Shown: one piece after another, positions 60,320 to 64,000 of the stretch
How the letters are laid out: each line of letters begins with the position of its first letter
Position numbering within the stretch: position 1 is the first letter of the stretch
NCBI GenBank assembly: GCA_037903475.1
Contig: JBAJFG010000071.1
Location: forward strand, 1,176,001-1,240,000
Source: Ancylostoma caninum
Taxonomy: Eukaryota; Nematoda; Chromadorea; Rhabditida; Ancylostomatidae
Length of the DNA: 64,000 bases
Reading direction: 5' to 3'
Translations under genes and position numbers: made by a program
The notes under the pieces: model-generated
What the model saw: only the letters and a program-made list of their open reading frames with translations
Databases searched by the model: none
Told to the model about the DNA's origin: nothing

Positions 60320-62080
60320 GTGAGTGCTGTCGGCCCTGGGGCGCTTTCGGACGCCTCGGGTTTTTGCCGCCCAACTCGGGGGAGTCATCGCTCACGCCGA
60401 CACTCGCGCCTGTCCTCCTCACGTCCATTTCTTGTGAGAGCCGTCGTCCTCATCGTCGCTGCTGCCCCTTTCAGGTTCCCGCTAATGAACAAGATTCCGC
60501 GCTCTAATTGAATTCTCCAGCTGGAGTTAATTACGTGCAATTGCCGTGGATTTCGCGATGCACCTAGTGTTGTGCTGTGTTTCCCACTTCAGTTTCGAGC
60601 GTGTTAGTTCGAGGTCAATGCCTAGTAGTGCAGCAACTTGAAGCTTCTGTTGATTTATCAACTTCCTTAATCAGAAGGGAAAATTCTGTAATTCGCCAAT
60701 TCTGTATAGATCGTCTTCAATGAACGTGATTTAGGTAAACTGAGAAAAAGCATTTTGGCCACACAAGCTTGACATATAAGTATCTTAACAAGACTCCTTC
60801 GCTGTTTCCTTAAATAAATATAAAAATTAAGTGTATGGAATAATCCTCTTCTCTAATATTTCTTTCTCAATTCTTGATAGCGAATCTTGAGCATAACTAT
60901 TGATTTGCACATCGGATTCCAATCCGGTAACTCCGCATATAGTAATAGTATTAGTAATACCATCAGATTCCATGAGAGTAGTTCGTAATCAATTCTTAAA
61001 GCACCAAAATGCTACCAGGCGTTCGATTGGAAATTTATGCAGGCTTCGAGAGTAACTTAAAAGTTAGTGGAGAAGAAGCAGCAAAAATCTTCTGACCAAC
61101 ATTTATTTGTTTCTGCTGAAGGCACGCTTCTTGGATAGGTCAGGAAAAGACAATTTCAGAATTTAGATCAAATCAAAGTCTGACTGAATATTTAATCGTC
61201 TTTCTGTCGTGAGCTATGTTTCTTCTGCTCTTCAAGGTTATAGCATGTTGGATAGAGTTTCTACTAGAAGATTAGTCTCTGAGACTCGATGAGTTGAAAT
61301 TTAAAACGTTGGAATTTTCTCACCAGAATCTGCGTGCTTCACTTGAAACACTGCACAATAGCATTTTCTTTTTCTTTCCTCTGTACAATTCTTAATCCGT
61401 TACAAAGCGTTGCTGGTTTTTAATTTCGTTGAGATCGACATTTTTCGGTTCAACAGGAACAGCTCGATTGAGCGTTTTGTGGCGCATTCAGTGCTTCTCA
61501 ATTCCCTGATATTGAGCTCGATCTTTTTCCAAAGCGTCAGTACGGATTCCACCAGGCGTATCTCATTGTTATCAACTTCTTACATCCTGATGGTTGAGTA
61601 TCTGAGCTTTCTTAAAAAATATTCGCTGTAGTGCAATGAGCTCAGTGATAAGGAATTCGTGCATATTTCGATTCGTCATCTCATGAATAATCTGCCTGTT
61701 TATAGAAAATGGAAATTGGTTTTGCGGCGAAATAATACCTCGCGCGCATCTTGTTTGCAGAGATTAGGAGCCGCATTGTAGCGTCCACGTTCGAGGCCGT
61801 TTTTGTTGTTCATAATTTTGCCCGTGCCTAAGTAACGGCAAAACTGTTGGAAATCCGACACTTCTCGATTTATCCATTGCCGTTGCTGTATACTATTATA
61901 AAACTAGACGGTGTACCCGGCTTCGCTCGACTGTTCAATTTCTCCCGGCAATTTAAACCTGATGTCAACACTTGTTGAACCAAAAAGTCCTTTCAAAATG
62001 TTCATCATTGGGTGATCAGCTTAAGTGACCCTTCTTCACCTCTCCCCCCTTCCCTCAAAAAATGGGGTGAAGTTGCTTGA
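60320..62080. other. no supported gene
   Basis: This follows the last exon found. Short frames only. A repeat-like border TATTATAAAACTAGACGGTG with CCCGGCTTCGCTCG occurs at about 61892-61930, probably the edge of the repeat cluster that follows. Confidence 0.4.
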
Positions 62081-62089
62081 CTGGTAAAG

Positions 62090-62450
62090 AAATCTTTCTA
62101 AAATGCTTGTCTTATCCACGTTCAGCTTTTCGGAAAATCCCAGAAGGCACGTTTTCACCAACCCTGTACAAGAATGCCGAAAAATCAATAAAACAGATAA
62201 ATCGATATTTCGGTCAAAACGGTTATCATATCCGTGTTCAGTGCATTGAGATACCCCGGTAGACATGTCTTTACTGTCCCGTAAGCGAGAGCAGCGAAAA
62301 ATCAATAAAATTAACAAATCGATACTTTGGCGCAAAATGGTTGTCATATTCGTGTGCAGCGAATTGGGGTACCCCAGTAGGCATGTTCTCGCTAGTTCCT
62401 GGCCGAGAAGGGCGAAAAATCAATGAAATTGATATAATCGACAAACTAAT
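62090..62450. repeat. three imperfect ~120-bp tandem repeats
   Basis: Units share GAAAAATCAATAAAA, AAATCGATA and ATACCCCGGTAGACATGT-like segments at about 62090, 62180 and 62300. They are diverged. They form the left part of a composite repeat region reaching 62760. Confidence 0.7.
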
Positions 62451-62602
62451 CGATAATCCCAGGTGCAGAGTAGCCTACAACCTCCGCCGGCCCATAAAGG
62501 GTCTACCTGCAAAGTTTGGTCCAGATCTGTTGATGCTCCGCGATTTCTATACGGAACATGCAAACGTACAAACACACAAACACACAAACTTTCACTTATA
62601 TA

Positions 62603-62603
<1 letters not shown>

Positions 62604-62642
<39 letters not shown>
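62604..62642. repeat. (TA)n microsatellite
   Basis: Uninterrupted TA dinucleotides between two partial copies of the sequence TCCGCGATTTCTAT (near 62538 and 62656). Confidence 0.95.
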
Positions 62643-62646
<4 letters not shown>

Positions 62647-62671
62647 GGTTCATCCTCCGCGATTTCTATTC

Positions 62672-62672
<1 letters not shown>

Positions 62673-62758
<86 letters not shown>
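62673..62758. repeat. (CA)n microsatellite
   Basis: About 43 CA dinucleotides followed by AAACTTTCACTT, which also follows the shorter CA-rich run near 62565-62590. This shows a local duplication. Confidence 0.95.
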
Positions 62759-62762
<4 letters not shown>

Positions 62763-62799
62763 TTCACTTTTATGTGTACAGATATTCTGGAGTTATATT

Positions 62800-63074
62800 C
62801 AGTGGCGGACGCAGAAAGTGGGCGGGAGGGGGGGCGTGGGAAGAAAAGTGGGGTCTCCGCCGTTTTGGGGACCCAGACGGAAAATAAAATTAATAATAAT
62901 ATTAATTATAATAATAAACAATAAATAAAAAATATATTAAAAATAATAATAAAAATAAACAATTAAAAATAAACTAACACAAGATTTTTATTTGTATTGT
63001 AAAGTAATTTCGAAAATTTGGCGACCCATTCTCGGAGGCGCCCCCCCGCCCCCCTCAACCTCTCTCGTCCGCCA

Positions 63075-63077
<3 letters not shown>
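62800..63077. mobile_element. MITE with CAGTGGCGGACG ends, 278 bp
   Basis: CAGTGGCGGACG at 62800 is exactly inverted at 63066-63077. Inside the ends are GGGGG/CCCCC-rich blocks and an A/T-rich centre. It lies directly against a TA microsatellite, so the target duplication cannot be read with certainty. Superfamily not assigned. Confidence 0.75.

Positions 63078-63116
<39 letters not shown>
63078..63116. repeat. (TA)n microsatellite
   Basis: TA dinucleotides lying between the MITE and the next element; they supply TA target sites. Confidence 0.95.
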
Positions 63117-63119
<3 letters not shown>

Positions 63120-63655
63120 GGGGGGCCATAAGTTATTGTACAACGTTTGCTCATTTATTTCTCCACCAGCAACACATGGATTATCCTGCTCTTTTCGCTG
63201 CCGAATAGAGCAGGGATCAAAGTATCTTACAGTTAAAACCCGGTTTCCCGGGAGAGTTTTGCTTTGGAGCAGTTGGACTTAGAACAGGTTTTTGAAAAAA
63301 GCGGGTTGATGTGGAAATTTTTTACGAAAAATCACCAAATCTCTAAAGTGGGGTGTACTGCTTAGATGCATCTTAAAGAGCAAAGAATGCTCTTTCTAAA
63401 AATATCAAACTGTTTTTGTGGCTGTTTTGCTCGGAAATTGCGGGCAGAGTTAGTGCATTTTGCGGCACCGAAAGTCTGCAATGAATGTTTCCGATAAACT
63501 TTTTTCGTTATCTTGGAAGTATCCAGGAGGTTTTTGTGATCAAAAGATAGAGCAAATCCAGCTCTATTAAACAGTGCCTAGTGCGGCAAAAAATATTTTA
63601 CTACTGCGGAGAAATGGGCCAGCAAACGTTGTACAATAACTTATGGCCCCCCCTG
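63117..63655. mobile_element. TA-inserted element with 35-bp perfect inverted ends, 539 bp
   Basis: The ends CAGGGGGGGCCATAAGTTAT continue through TGTACAACGTTTGCT and are identical in inverted orientation at both termini. TA flanks both (63115-63116, 63656-63657). This is Tc1/mariner-type insertion. It has no transposase. Confidence 0.85.
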
Positions 63656-63656
63656 T

Positions 63657-64000
63657 ATATACAGGATGCACTAACTCTGCCCGCAATTTCCGAGCAAAAC
63701 AGCCACAAAAACAGTTTGATATTTTTAGAAAGAGCATTCTTTGCTCTTTAAGATGCATCTAAGCAGTACACCCCACTTTAGAGATTTGGTGGATTTTTCG
63801 TAAAAAATTTCCACATCAACCCGCTTTTTTCAAAAACCTGTTCTAAGTCCAACTGCTCCAAAGCAAAACTCTCCCGGGAAACCGGGTTTTAACTGTAAGA
63901 TACTTTGATCCCTGCTCTATTCGGCAGCGAAAAGAGCAGGATAATCCATGTGTTGCTGGTGGAGAAATAAATGAGCAAACGTTGTACAATAACTTATGGC
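63657..64000. mobile_element. inverted, shortened second copy of the same element, cut by the window end
   Basis: From about 63663 the sequence is the near-perfect reverse complement of 63459 back to 63126, with one 1-base insertion seen. Only CAGG of the expected start precedes the break, so about 190 bp appear to be missing. The last bases (AACTTATGGC) lead into the expected terminus just beyond the window. Confidence 0.8.

Noticed and set aside
62341..62928. 195-codon plus frame
   Set aside because: It is made mostly of translated TA and CA microsatellites.

Overview
The window looks like nuclear DNA of a nematode, most likely a strongylid (hookworm-like, clade V). The signs are spliced genes with TTTCAG/TTTTAG acceptors and GTAAG/GTGAG donors, a class II tRNA-Ser inside an intron, a pair of sequences matching the first 18 bases of the nematode SL1 leader, and many decayed mariner and Tc1/Tc3-like transposons inserted at TA. 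The species is inferred, not read from a marker gene. There is no operon-style prokaryotic coding; most open frames are short and belong to repeats.

Layout. 1-7.2 kb: a major facilitator (monocarboxylate-transporter-like) gene on +, starting upstream of the supported part, with mariner debris and an antisense tRNA-Ser(GCT) in its introns. 8.6-10.2 kb: a TA-flanked element with 0.54-kb inverted arms. 10.9-12.1 kb: a Helitron-like element holding a 50-bp minisatellite. 12.2-20.8 kb: a large higher-order satellite in which a ~314-bp block alternates with a variable number of 54-bp monomers. 21.2-23.0 kb: a small inverted-repeat element abutting a full-length, decayed Tc3-like transposon with IR/DR ends. 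23.4-30.4 kb: exons of an unrecognised + strand gene; one intron carries a 2.5-kb near-palindrome. 30.9-39.5 kb: mostly unexplained, with a few exon-like stretches. 39.5-43.9 kb: a segment bounded by ~115-bp inverted repeats containing SL1-like sequence, with smaller hairpin elements inside. 44-53 kb: mostly non-coding, with two mariner-derived elements, a possible membrane-protein exon group near 48.5 kb, a TTCA microsatellite and an AT-rich degenerate repeat. 53.5-60.3 kb: a + strand gene whose first two exons encode a PDZ domain. 61.9-64.0 kb: stacked repeats, microsatellites and two near-identical inverted copies of a TA-inserted element.

The supported protein genes are a membrane transporter, a PDZ scaffold-type protein and one unidentified protein; nothing shows that they work together. 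The unusual content is repeat structure: the nested satellite beside a Helitron-like end, the long palindromes, and the SL1-like inverted repeats. I found no convincing undescribed protein system.
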